This document shows, one piece after another, positions 34,501-46,771 of a DNA stretch of 64,000 nucleotides. The stretch spans positions 10,944,827 to 11,008,826 of the forward strand of contig JAIVEN010000004.1 in assembly GCA_026686845.1 (NCBI GenBank). The letters are read 5' to 3'. The notes under the pieces were generated by a model. That model was not told the origin of the DNA. It ran no database searches and saw only the letters and a list, made by a program, of their open reading frames with translations. The translations under genes were made by a program, and so were the position numbers. The first letter of the stretch is position 1. Each line of letters opens with the position of its first letter. The stretch is from Adenanthera pavonina. Taxonomy: Eukaryota > Streptophyta > Magnoliopsida > Fabales > Fabaceae.

Positions 34501-34651
34501 TTTGTAATTTCACCCAAAAATCAATTTTTTATTATTTCTTTTTCACTATTCACATTAACTTTCAAATTAATCTATCTCTCACCATAAACCTCCCGGCTAT
34601 GCAATACTTATACCGTTGCGCTCAACCTGGAGCGAGCTTTCATTCAAGTGG
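31556..34651 (-). repeat. Gypsy-type LTR (family A), reverse orientation
   Basis: The plus strand begins tgtaataccttaaac and ends ggtatattaca, an inverted TG/CA frame. Reversed, it follows the family order: the aaagggcaaactagtcat block (34320), a gggtatttttataaatata block (34150), tattttgggtctagataatgatttt (33930), a CT/GA-rich tract (33540-33610) and the gagattctttgaatctcac block (32740). At 3.1 kb it is longer than the solo LTR, which suggests insertions. I find no target duplication. Small ORFs in it (31924, 32393, 33077, 34339) are not genes. Confidence 0.65.
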
Positions 34652-35571
34652 TATATTACATATTTTTCATAATAAGTTCTAAAATTAATTTATGTTAAAT
34701 ATTTTATAAAAAATTAATTCCAATTGAGAAATAAACATATCTTCTTCATAAAATTAGATGAAAAATTAATTTCTAAAGTTCGATTATATATAACATTTTC
34801 ATTTCGTTTCATTTATCATCTTTTATTTATTTTATAATATTTTATAAAAATAGGGATACTATAAACTATATAAAGAAAACCAAAAGTGACAAACGTGAGA
34901 ATGGTAAGTACAAGGGGGGATTTTTTTTTTGTTTTTTAAACAACAAAATTGAAAGCAAATGTCAAAGAAAATTAGATTTCTAATTTCTTCAATTGTTCAA
35001 GTTGTGAAAAATCCAGGTTTGGAGAAAAAATTTCTCAATTGTTCAATTTCTCAAGTGATAGAAGAAATACAGAAAAAGTTAAATCCATGTGAGATTCATG
35101 GTGACTAGTAGATTTCACTTCTATTTCTATCACTCTTGAAGAATTAAACAATTGAAATGATATATATTTAATGTGATAGTATTGCTGATGATAATAATGA
35201 GATAGTGTTGTTGATGATGATGACGACTTCGACGACGACAGTACTAAAAGTAATAATAGAAATAACAATGGGTGCAATTACAGTAATTATATAATGAGGA
35301 TGGTAAGAACAATAATCAAAAGGTTAAATGGCGACAAAATAATGATATTAGTGATAATAGTTATAATATGACAACATAAAAGCAAATGAAGATAAGATAT
35401 ACTTTCTTTAGAGTATAAAAATATATATTTTATTTAAAAAGCCATGCAAAATTTTTTTATCATACGTTATTCCTCCCCATAATAGTAAATAAGGGTGATC
35501 AGTGATAGCCCCATAAAATGTCCAAATCAATCATATAAACTAATGCAATCCTTTGTGTGCATAAACGCCAC

Positions 35572-35604
<33 letters not shown>

Positions 35605-36446
35605 GTAGCCTAAACTATCCCATCTATTGGCTCACGAAAAAGGGGTCTAATCCAAATCTTAAGATTACAAGTAGCATACTCCACTCACTGTTCATTCTTT
35701 TTTAAACATTGACCAGCCATGTAGCCCACTGCCTAACATTGTTCCAGGGCAAAATTACTCCAATGCCCTCTAGGTTTCAGAGTTATAAAGACCATTCATC
35801 GTCCAACTAGGTATATTATTTACCTATCTCATCCTCCATTACTAATTTTCTATCTTGACTAACAACTCAAATACTGCTACAAAGGATTGAATACCACATT
35901 GTTAGCTAAAAGATAGCTCACAATTATATGGGGCCAACTTCTCTGCTGAGCACATTAACATAGGGGTGGGGTGAGCCCCACGATGTCAGGTGGGACTCAC
36001 CTCACATCTGTGTCTATCTCTCTGTGCATTAGGTAATGCACACAATAGAGAGCCATTTCACCATTTATACATATCTAAAAGATGGAAAAATCAAAAGATA
36101 ACAAGTATGGTGTCACGTACTTAAGAGCCAGAAAACTGATTCCATCAACAACTCATTTCCATTCAGCACTCAAGTTCTTCAAAACATAATTTAATATAAA
36201 TTAATGATGATTGATCAACATCCATGACCTATCTATCCACTGTATAGTGTCTATCACTCTATTTACATTTTAATGGTTGTAGTATTGCACGAACATGAAG
36301 CCATATTGGCGCAAAACTGCCAAATTTTGTGAGCATGAACGTCTGTATCAACCCATTCAGACTATCTCACACTCACAGCAAATAATTATATGCTTAATGG
36401 TGGATCTTGGCCAGTAAACTGAAAAAATGAAGCTCAAAACGAGGAA
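34652..36446. other. Intergenic stretch, microsatellites only
   Basis: This is AT-rich sequence without a recognisable gene. It contains an ATA/AAT microsatellite at 35572-35604 and a gatgatgatgacgacttcgacgacgac stretch near 35215. Its right end should contain the 3' UTR of the minus-strand gene ending at 36447. Confidence 0.6.
35572..35604 (+). repeat. (AAT)n microsatellite
   Basis: About eleven consecutive ATA units. Confidence 0.9.
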
Positions 36447-39023
36447 TCACTCAGCTTCAAGGGAAGCAATTTCATATCTGACTTCTTCTAGGTGTTCATT
36501 AATGGTGGTGACAGCATCCTGGACGCCTCTAATTGCTTCCTTGAAAGCATTATCATACTCAGCATCTGCTTCAGCTTCTTCAGTCCCAGCAGCTTCTGTT
36601 ATCTCATGAACATGAATACATTCATGCTCTTGTGGCTTTGTAAATTTGCAATTCTCATGACTAACCAGACGTTCAGATGGGCGACCAGCTTTCTTTAACA
36701 CCTGAATGGTAGCTGTCTTTAAAGTAAAGTACTAGTCAGCAAATACAAATCGAATAGGAGTGACATCGATATTTGAGTTGCAAGTTACAGAACTTTATTT
36801 TTTTTTCCAAGAAAAAAAAGGTGCTCTAGATCATTGGGACAACACAATCCAACCAGGGTGCATCCCTTGAAATTGCTCAAAATAAGCTAAATGTCAGGCA
36901 GAATTCAAAACAAAGAAATACAATGATGAAGGCATAAACTTCTATCAAAAGCAACTATATGCAAGGCATAGGAAGAATGGGATAGGAAAATTGGTAAAAC
37001 AAGAAAGGGTGGATTCACGTCCAGTACCGCATAGAAATATCTACTAGATTGAACTGGAATATGAGCATTATGAGAATTCTTACTCCTTTTTATCAGAAAA
37101 ACTAAAGATGTCTAGTCATGACTAGTTTTTTTTTTTTTTTTCCTGGGCCAAACCATAGACGTCAAAGCATGTTATCGGTTGCCACGTTGACATAAATTCA
37201 AGGGTGTGTGTTCTGCATTGAGCCTGGACAAAAGTCTTGAAGTGGGAGAAACAAACAAAACCCAAGAGTGTTACCAAGTGCATAACTCTTTTTGATAGGG
37301 TTAGTTTGAAGCCTAAATTTTGGTGTATAACAGGTTCAGCTGGGACATTTAAGCTAGTGACCCTGATATTGAATCACTATATCCGGGTTAAACCCACATG
37401 CAGATAGACACATAGGGTCATGAAACTTCAATAACATGTTGCATAATCTAACATGATCAGCAGATGAAATAACCAGTCAATTAAAGAGAGTTTAGCACCT
37501 TTTCATCTTTGTGAGGAGCATGTAGAAATTGTCACAAAAAAATGTATAAATATTATAAAATCATGACAATAGAATAATCAACATATAGGTGTCCAATGGA
37601 CAGAGAAGTTTTCTGATATAGTACAAAGAAATGACAGTACAATGTAGGGTCATCAAAACTAGACACTATCTAGTATCTAGCATCTACAATTATATTTATA
37701 TCTAGATTATCTAACATAGCGAGGCACACTTTAGTTTGATCATGAATATCACATGGAGAATATGTCTAAAAAGAAAAGTTCAGAACAATTCTTAAAACCT
37801 TATTTCCATGCGTCAATATAGAAACTCTGTCAGTTCTTGAATACAAGCAATTACATGAGAATCTTTAACTAATATAGAGAATACCAGATGTAGTTTTTGC
37901 TTTTCCTGATCTTGAACAGCTCTAAGCAGCTGTGCTAGATCAACACGACAGTAGTCAGAACTCCGGAATAGTGACTCCAACTCAAGGACCTATACAAAAG
38001 CAAATAAATAAATAAATAAATGCACAAGATGAGATAAACCATTTAAGAAAAAACAAAAGAAAAATTGGGATCATTTGTCACTTTTTTTGAACAGTCATTG
38101 AACTCTATTGTGATTTCACTGCAAAGTTGTTGGTAAGTTAGTTCTCCTCCAGAAGTCATGTACTCAGAAAAACCCCTGCAATATTAGATATTGGATGAAG
38201 TGTCAATCAGAGTCGAATGTCACTTGCAGATAACCAATACTTGAGCATTAAAAATTTTTTTTAATGTTAAAAATGAAGCACAAAGACATGAATTTAATAC
38301 CAATCTTTATCCGATCTAAAATTGAATACATTATATTCTTGTCACATTCATGACGAGAAAGAGCTGGCAAATAATAGTTAATCTCACATAAGAAATTGCC
38401 GCCCAATACTCAGATACAGTCCTACAGATCCCTACAATCAAACTCTTGGAATTTAGCATCAACATCACGGCTAACACAGTATATTTATGGACTTCGATTC
38501 CACTTTTTCAATGAATGAAACAACATTTTTCAGAAAGGTTCAAATTAATTGTTCTTATTGCCCATTCCTGGAGCAATCCGAATGCTCCTGGTGTGAAAAA
38601 GTTCCCCATATTTTCATTTCGATTTATTATTAATTTTTTCTTAAAGAAATAAGCGTAACAGATGAATGGAAGCCCAAGAAAACGTACATGAGATGCGAAC
38701 TTGGAATGATTCAGTAACACTTATGCATCCAGAAATTTCCGATAAGAAATAAACTCTCGTAAAATGAGCAACAAGTAAAAAATCGATCACAAAAATGAAG
38801 AAGAAAAAAATAAGATCAAACTCACTTTCCATCTATTTTCCAGGAATCCAAACGAGGCCAACCACTATTCAATATACCTTTTAAGCTTGGAATATGCTTC
38901 CGCTCTGCGCTGCTGAATTTCCAGAAATTTGCGAAGCAAGAGAACGATGCTGGTTGATTCGGACGCCGTTTCTCCCACTGCCATCGCATCCTTTATAGAA
39001 ACCTTCTTCTCAAAATCTTCCAT
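36447..39023 (-). CDS. REX1-B domain protein (excision-repair related)
   Basis: Four exons join in frame to 204 codons: 39023-38878, 38175-38082, 37989-37885 and 36716-36447, all with GT-AG introns. The start is the ATG at 39023 (MEDFEKKVSIKDAM); a second in-frame Met lies 12 residues on. The product resembles plant 'required for excision 1-B domain-containing' proteins, related to Chlamydomonas REX1, which is needed for nucleotide excision repair of UV damage. Landmarks are LLLRKFLEIQQRRAEAYSKL (residues ~29-48), YMTSGGELTYQQLC (~54-67), an acidic helical middle (VLELESLF, residues 81-88) and a C-terminus predicted to be helical, with RPSERLVSHENC and AIRGVQDAVTTINEHLEEVR. There is no signal peptide or membrane segment. 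The biochemical role in plants is not established to my knowledge. The intron of 1168 bp before the last exon holds most of the locus length. The family call is from memory of the conserved sequence, not from a search. Confidence 0.85.
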
Positions 39024-41181
39024 CACTGATATGTCACCTAGTTGTCCTTAACGAGCTTTCTGTGTCCCTTCTTGTCTCCCCTCATATTCTTCAGCTGTGA
39101 TCCTTATACACCGTCGTTTACTTGGGGGCACACGACATGAGTTGCCGATAATGAATAAGTCGTTTAAACGGTTCGATCAAACGACACCGTTTCTGAGAAG
39201 AGAATAGCCAACTCTTTTTTCTAAAAAAAAAATTTAATACTTGGATTTATATTTAAATTTTCTTTTCAAGCCAAAAAAACATTTAGATTTTCTCAAATTT
39301 TTATGAGTTTAAAAATAAAAATAGATGAAACTAAATTAATATTTAATAAATTCTTTTTATTTTTTAATTTTTATAAAATAATAAAAAATTATTATTATCT
39401 CCTTAAATTGATTAACATAATATTTAAATAAATAAAAATTACACTAAAAGACCCATGGGAACAAATATTGACTGTGTAGATGTGTGAAAATAGTAATTAA
39501 ATTGAAGAACCAAAGGACAATTAATTTACCTAAATATCCTCATTCAGAAACGCCCTAATGTCCTGCCAACAAAAACAACACAATGTAAATAATAATTTAT
39601 TGGTTTTTTACCTAACAAAAATGTGATTGAGTCAAAGTGGATTATGTGGACTTCTTGCAAATCCTTTTTTAAAGTTTTGTGGCATGCGTTAATTCTTTTC
39701 TTTTTTATTTTTTTATATTTGATACACTAACTAAATGAATTACAACACTTCTTTTTGCCAGTAAATATATTTTTTTTTCCTCCTACCTGAAAAAATATTA
39801 GGACTCTAACAATCATTAACTATAGAATAAAATGTAGGTGAAAAAGATACTTTTATACTGCAACTATTTAATATCCAGTAATCTTTTATATTCATACAAT
39901 TTTAAACTTGTGATATTATATTTAAACCCATTCTATTAGGATCAATCCTGTTGACAGAGGAATTTGATTTTTTGTTTTAATAACAAACTTCAAAATGTCA
40001 ATAGAAAAATAAATTTCATGATGGGATTCTTATCTAATAATCTAAAATAAACATAATCTAAAAAATTAAAACCTTTAAAATGTTACTAAAATAAAGCTCA
40101 TTAAAATAAAATTTTAATTTTTTATTTTGAAATGATGAATTCATTTAAAAATGTGACAATTACTAGCAAAAAAATGTGACAATTAGAAAATTATGGTTAT
40201 TTTAAATTATGCATATATTCAAATTAAAAAAATTACAAGTACAAAATAAAATAAATTCAAAGTTAGATTGTCTAATTTTAAAACATACCATATAAATGAT
40301 GAGTATCTTGGGATAAAATTCAATTTCAATTAATACATCAAAGTTTGTTATAAAAAATAAAATTCTTTTTTAAGAAAATAAAAACATACTTTTTGAGTAC
40401 AAAAAACAAAATGTATCTAAATTTTGTGTATTAATATAATCAATAATAATATTTTATATCAATATGGTTAGGTTAAATGAAAAAACTCAAGTCCTCTTAA
40501 GTAATATCAAGAATTTAAAAAATATGGATGAAAAAAATCACATGGGATAGTTATTTCCATTAAGTTCAATAAATATAAAGTGGTATAAATAGATACATAT
40601 ATAAAAGTATGATATGCGTAGCATATCATATCATATATCAAATATGAGTGTATTTATTTTTTTGAAGTATAAGTACTTCATGGTGTAAAGTTAATTATAT
40701 TGTTTTTGTTGGCAAGACATTAGGATATTTTCTTAATATAAGTGTATAATGATCAATTGATTTTTCTTTGGTTCTTCAATTTAAATATAGTTTTCATGAT
40801 TTTTAACAATAAATATTAGCTCGGATCTTTTCCTTTAACTTTTTCTAAATTATAATATTTTTTCTTTAAATTTTTCCACAAAAATAAATTGGTAAGAAAT
40901 ATAGCACATGCATGATAAACAGTGAATCGTTCGCCAAAAAAAGTGATTCCATTTCACAAAAAACGGTTTTTTTTCCCAATATATTCACGTCTAAGCTTTT
41001 GGATCACACCAAACACGGACTAAAATTTTAGGGTGAATTCTTATAAAAAAAGTTCATATGGTAATTATATTATATTATAGTAAATTCAAAACTACTTCGC
41101 TTTCAGAAGATCGACTCTTCAGAATTTGTAGTGGAAGCTTCGAAACGACGGTCAATCTGGTTGCTGACCAGCGACTATTTC
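39024..41181. promoter_or_regulatory. Bidirectional promoter region, REX1-B / VPS36
   Basis: This 2.16-kb spacer separates two start codons facing away from each other. It contains no gene. Close to the REX1-B start is aaacgacaccgttt (39179-39192), an imperfect palindrome of a type often seen near plant gene starts. The rest is strongly AT-rich. A short hairpin (gatatgc-gta-gcatatc, 40611-40627) is present. I cannot place transcription start sites. Confidence 0.5.
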
Positions 41182-44100
41182 ATGGCCGGAAACTGCTTGC
41201 CGGCGGTGGAGCTCACCGGCAGCGGACGACCGGTCCTTCTCCCGAACGAAATTGAATGCTACCTCCTCTCCGCTGTTGATCTTCTCTGCGAAGATGATCC
41301 TTCCAGTTCCTTCCCTCATCTCAAATCGGGCCTTCTCATCCTCACGACCCACCGCTTGCTATGGCTATATGATTCCACCGCCGCCATCAGAAGCTTCGCC
41401 TTCGCTGTCCCTCTAGGCGCAATCTCTCACATTTTCACCCCCAAAAAGTCTCTTAAGTCCATGTTTGCTTCCCCCAGGATCCGTTTCCAGCTCTCTCTGT
41501 CATCAGATGGTCGAGTTGCTGACTCAGGTTCGATATCCAGATCGGTGGTGGTGACGATCGTCATGAGGGGTAAGGGGGACAGTGATGCATTCTTGTCGAA
41601 ATGTTGGGAGAATTGGCGGGCGAGGGCGTGGGAGTTGCATAGTGAGCCAAGTTCAAGTTCTGGTTCAGCTTCGAATACTTCTTCAAGCGGGATGTTTTCA
41701 AGTGATGGGACGTTGAGGATGGTGGGTGTGTCTGGAATATTGAGGAAGGAGCAGGAAAGTTGGGAGAGTACGGATAGAAGCTTGCAGGAGGCTTTCCAGG
41801 ATTTGAATGCTCTCATGGTAATATGTTCATGTATGCTCTTAATATCTGACAGTCTACTATGAGAACTCAGAAAGAAATGGTGCACTATTTTAAATTTCTC
41901 ATGGCAGAAGGAATTTATGAGTACAATGTCAGGTTACATTGATCATTAGAGGGAAAAATGAGTCGAATTTTAAATAATGTATTCCAAAACTCAAGTTTGT
42001 TGTAGTCTATGACGAAGTTAGATTTTAGCTTAGTCTATGCTTCAAAATACTCCCATGTTTCTGTTGTCGCTTTTCTTAAAATCATTGTAGCTTTTGCATA
42101 GGTATGACTTTAAAACAAAAATTGAGAGTTGTTATGCAATATGCTTGCTGACAACTCTGCATGTTGAGCTAGGAAAGTTATCCTAAATCCTTTCTCCTTT
42201 ACCACCTCTTTAAGCGGACCTGAAATCCTGCTTGTCTTTTTCTATAGTGTATGTGGTAGGCATTATAAGTTGTTTCTTTATTTGTCAACTCATCAGGCAA
42301 GTACTCCTTTTTCATTTGATATATTTTCTAATGCTCCACTTAAAAAGTTATTTTTCTGTTTATTGTATTGCTAAACTTGTCAGCTGGGTTTATCTTAATG
42401 TTGTTTAAACAGATGTTACCTTTTACTTTCTCCTACTTGATTGTGGCCACATTGCAGTTAGGTCTACAATTAGTTCTGTTGTTAATTTATTCATTAACTT
42501 GTTGTGCTTTTGGTTAATTGTTTTGGCTGGATGTTTTACAGAGCAAGGCTAAAGAGATGGTGACACTAGCAGAGAAAATGAGGCTAAAACTTTTGTCTGG
42601 TTCAAATTCTCAAACTAATGCAATAAATGACGAGGAAATGGGTTCAAATGAAGAGATACAAGATTGGTTATTGAGTGTTGGGATTATATCCCCTGTTACC
42701 AAAGAGTCTGCTGGTGCTTTGTATCATCAACAATTATCTCGTCAGGTTCTTGTCTGTCTACTTTATGCTTTATTAATTCAGTCAGTTATTGATTCAATCA
42801 GGTCCTATTGCTTGTCAACAAAAGAGCCTGCAACTTCAAAGACATTCTGTTTTAATAAGGAATTTTTGTTTTGGCCAGCATTCAAAACATTGATTTTAGT
42901 TGAATGGGTGAGAGTGAGGACTTTGACCATGGAGTCTTATATTCCTAGTTTGTTTAGAAGAGGAATTTCGGGACTTATTCTGATGATGATTGAAGTTTTG
43001 AAACATAGTTCCAAGCCCTTGATCAAATGATGAAATGTGGCTGCTGTTTGTGCGAAAAGATTTATTTTTGTTCTGCCAATAACATATATGTAAAATAAAT
43101 TTTAAAGCGCCAAAGTGCTATTGATACACTATAGAAACTGGAAAATCACTTGTTTACTAGTTTTGGAACTCTATCATCTATAGCCCTGTGGTGTTTATCT
43201 CCATCTGCTCAGGAAAATACATTCTTTGAAAGCTTTGTTGACATTTTGTTCTTTATATCTTTCTGGACCATTCAGATCTATAGTGGTCTTTCCTTGGAAA
43301 TGATTTTCATTTTGGTTCCTCATTTACATAAAACTATAGTCCAAACTATGGGAAGATAATTGAGATTGGAGGACAGACTATCTTCTTTTAGGTGTTTAGG
43401 GATTCTGCAGAACTTTGTTGTATGGAGATGTACAACTGTGTTCTGTTGATTAGAATCTTGTGCAACGCTTAAGCTCATGAAACTCTTTCTCTTTAATTTT
43501 TTGTGGTGATTGATATGGATTACAGGATTTTAACTTTGATAAATAGTTATCCAACTATTGTTTTGGCTTTCCCGTTGTGTGTGCTTATGAATTGGTATTT
43601 TACTCTTCTGTATATAAAAGTAACGTAATTTTTATGGTCTGTGATCTTAATGCCACGGTACTAACTATTTTTCTTCTTGACTTGGATTTTCTTTTCCTAT
43701 TTTTCTATGTGGTTTTATAGTTATAATACTAATTTTTCCTCTAACACATAGTTGGCAGATTTTGTTAAAATTCCACTTGACAGAGCTGGAGGAATGATCA
43801 ACCTTATTGATATTTATTGCCTTTTCAATCGTGCTCGTGGCACAGGTATTGATCAGTGCCGCCATCTTTTGATCTTAGGATATGATAGCCTTTCAAGTCG
43901 TACATTTGTTTGCAAAATTTATCTATACCTCATTTTGGTTGCTGATCTGCTTTTTGTGCAGAATTGATCTCACCTGATGACTTGTTGCAAGCTTGTTCTC
44001 TTTGGGAAAAGTTTGATGTGTATGTATAACATTGTGATTTTTTTACTCATGCAGTGTGTATTGGTTAATTGGTGTCATAGGGCAAACATGGCTAGTAGGG

Positions 44101-45708
44101 CACATGAATTATGCTTTATGGAGTTCTTCTTTGTTCAATGGGATCCTTTTTTATACATTGACTATCTTGTTCATTGTTTCAGTCCAGTGCTACTACGGAA
44201 GTTTGATAGTGGAGTCATGGTAATAATGAATAAGTCCCATAGTGATAAGGAGGTGAGTTTTTCTACCTTTTATCTTTATTTATTTATTTTCTGACTTTGT
44301 ATCACTTTTTGTTAATTTCTCTCTTGTGGATAGAGTACATGCTAGTTATAATATTGTGATTACCTTTGAAAATTATCTTTCAACTCATGTTCTGGAAGCC
44401 ATGTTATGAATTTCTTGATCACCCATTGACCCTGTTTAGGTAAGTCATGTTATGAATTGCTATTTGCACACTATTTGGTGTAATGGTGGAACTGGATACA
44501 CTCGGGGAATATGGTAAAAGAGCTTGCAGTTAAGCTAATTATGTCATAATGGCTGAAAATTAAATAAATTTTCCTTTTTTTTGGTTTAAGATTAAATAAT
44601 TGACTTATATGGTTTTACTGCAGAACCATAAACCTTCTTTTTGCCATTCCTTCCCTTGCCTGAAGCCGTTAGGGGCTTTGATTTCAATAATGAGGATAAT
44701 AAAAATATTAGGAGGAAAGACCAAAGCTTAGGATGTTCACTAGCATCTGTTATAGTGGATGATTAGTTGCAATATATTGTTGACTTCCTATCTGTTGTTT
44801 TGCTTGATTATTTCAAAGCTGGGTTTGTTGTCAATCTATCTTTTGGTATTTTTATCTATGGGGGTATCTGTAATATATGATCGACACCCTATTCCAGCTG
44901 ACATATTTACCAGTTTTTTGGTTTCTAATAACTGATGCTTCCCTTGGAAAGGAAGGTGGTTAAATCAAACCTATGTAACTAAGGCTGCTGGGTGTAGGTT
45001 TTTGCTAAAATCAGGATGCTTGTTATGAAGTCTGATGCTCTTCGAGCTGGGATAAGTGCCAGTGATGCTGCAAGGACACTGGGAGTTGCCCCAGCAATGG
45101 CAAAGGAGCATCTCCTCACTGCTGAAAGCAAGGGTATGCAGCTGCCCGACTCTTCAATATGTTTATTGACCTAACTATGGACTGATAAAATGTCAAATCA
45201 TTTTCAGGTTTACTATGCCGAGATATAAGCCCTGATGGGTTTCGCTTTTATATTAATTTATTCCCTGAAGTCAATCGAGATGACATGTATTTGTAAGTAA
45301 ACTTTCTATACTTGATAGACCATGGAACAATTGAACTTGATTAATTGATAGTTGGTTCTTGCCACCCCCAACCACAGAAACTTAAGTTAAATTCTTTTAA
45401 TGTTAAAATTTTAATAAGCACATGTTTTCTAATGCTTGTTTATTGTTCCTAGACATTTCATTTTCATCTATCTTGTACATCGGCTTATTTCCAGAATTGT
45501 AAATTTTCACTTTTTTTTCTGCCCTTTCTCAAATGAGTGTGCACGCACTTTTACTTTTAGGCATTTGAACGTTTTGAGCTAAGTCTTACTTTCTTACACA
45601 CAAGTTATTTTATGATAACGAAGTATTGCATACTTTCATTTATGCAGAGTGAAAGAAGACAATGGAATTTATGCCTCATGGGTGAAGGCAAGCCATATTC
45701 GTGGGTAA
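41182..45708 (+). CDS. VPS36: VPS36, ESCRT-II subunit
   Basis: Eight exons join in frame to 447 codons: 41182-41817, 42542-42745, 43752-43845, 43962-44019, 44183-44252, 44998-45133, 45208-45292 and 45648-45708. All introns are GT-AG. The start is the ATG at 41182 (MAGNCLPAVELTGSG); upstream frame continuation lacks an ATG. VPS36 is the ubiquitin- and lipid-binding arm of ESCRT-II, which with VPS22 and VPS25 sorts ubiquitinated membrane proteins into multivesicular bodies on endosomes. Residues 1 to about 165 form the GLUE domain (GRPVLLPNEIE; SGLLILTTHRLLWLYD; PLGAISHIFTPKKS). The Ser-rich linker (about 165-185) leads to the EAP30/winged-helix part from about 210 on (QDWLLSVGIISPVTKESAG; NRARGTELISPDDL; LLRKFDSGVMVI; APAMAKEHLLTAESKGLLC). 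The length is close to the ~440 aa of plant orthologues, and no NZF zinc fingers are present. It looks intact. Confidence 0.95.
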
Positions 45709-46771
45709 TAAATGTTAGCTTTATTGCAAAGAAGGTAATCTATATTTATTCCTTCGTTGTTTCTAGTCATTAATGAGTAAGAATCCTACTAATGATTCCA
45801 ATATCAGCTGGCTCCTTCAAAAGTTTTTTGTATCACTTTAGTAATTGAAAGTTTGATTTTGGTCCAATTTTCTCCTTCCAGAGGCAGTATTTATTTTGAG
45901 CAGTAAATATTGAGTGGGGCAGTAACAAAAAGTGAATTTTCAAGTTATAAGTGATATAAAAATCTGGTACAGCCATGAGATCATCTTTTGAGAAGTAAAA
46001 TTTGCTTATACTCTTTTTCCATTTGACTATTAAAAGTTGCCAGGATTGAGTGATTGCAGTTGCAGAGTCTACATTCCAGGATGTTGAGTTGACAAAGTTA
46101 ATACATACCCAATTGCTTCACAATCTAGTTAATATGCTGTCATTTTGGGATACCAACTCTTCCTGTAACACTAATGCTTGCGAATCAGAATTCGGAAGGC
46201 TGAGAAGGTTGAGGTAAGAGTTTTGATATTTGATTGCTTGCTGTTCCATAATGTACATTCAATCCATGTTCAGTATCAGATATTTAATGGGTTATTGCAA
46301 TTCAGAAACATCAATTTGTTCATGTTCTGTTTTGTTTTTGGGATATATGCTTAGCCACTGTGAGTCCTCAAATGTTATATCTCAATGAGCTGAAACAATG
46401 TTGTTATTGATATAGTTAAAACCGTAGTTTTTAAAACTCCATATCACTTACCACACAAGGAAAGGAGAACAATTTGTGTCAAGAAGAGCTTCTGTGATGG
46501 CCTTTTAGCATTGATTATATAATTTTGGTTTAATGTTTACCAAAAAAAAAGATATATAATTTTGGTTTAATGAGGGACAAAAGCTTACAATGAAAAGTAG
46601 TTGTACCCAAATTTTTATATGGTGATGTCAAGCTCTGTCTTGCACCAAATCATTTCCATTTTGATATTTTTTATACAAGAATCCTTTGAGATGGAAGATA
46701 CATTCCATAAAAAAAAAGAAAAAAAGAAAAAAAAAACCACAACCGTTTAGAAGAAAAGACAAGGAAAACAA
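45709..46771. other. Convergent intergenic spacer (3' ends of two genes)
   Basis: About 1.06 kb lies between the stop codons of VPS36 and the reductase gene. It should hold both 3' UTRs. An A-rich tract is at 46707-46737. No further gene is seen. Confidence 0.6.

Noticed and set aside
35572..35604. AAT run and nearby gatgatgacgacgac stretch as possible coding repeats
   Set aside because: No frame through them extends into a recognisable protein; they are simple sequence repeats.
42518..43030. 170-codon frame beginning before VPS36 exon 2
   Set aside because: Only 42542-42745 is exon; the rest is intron read-through after a good GT donor that joins in frame to the next conserved exon.
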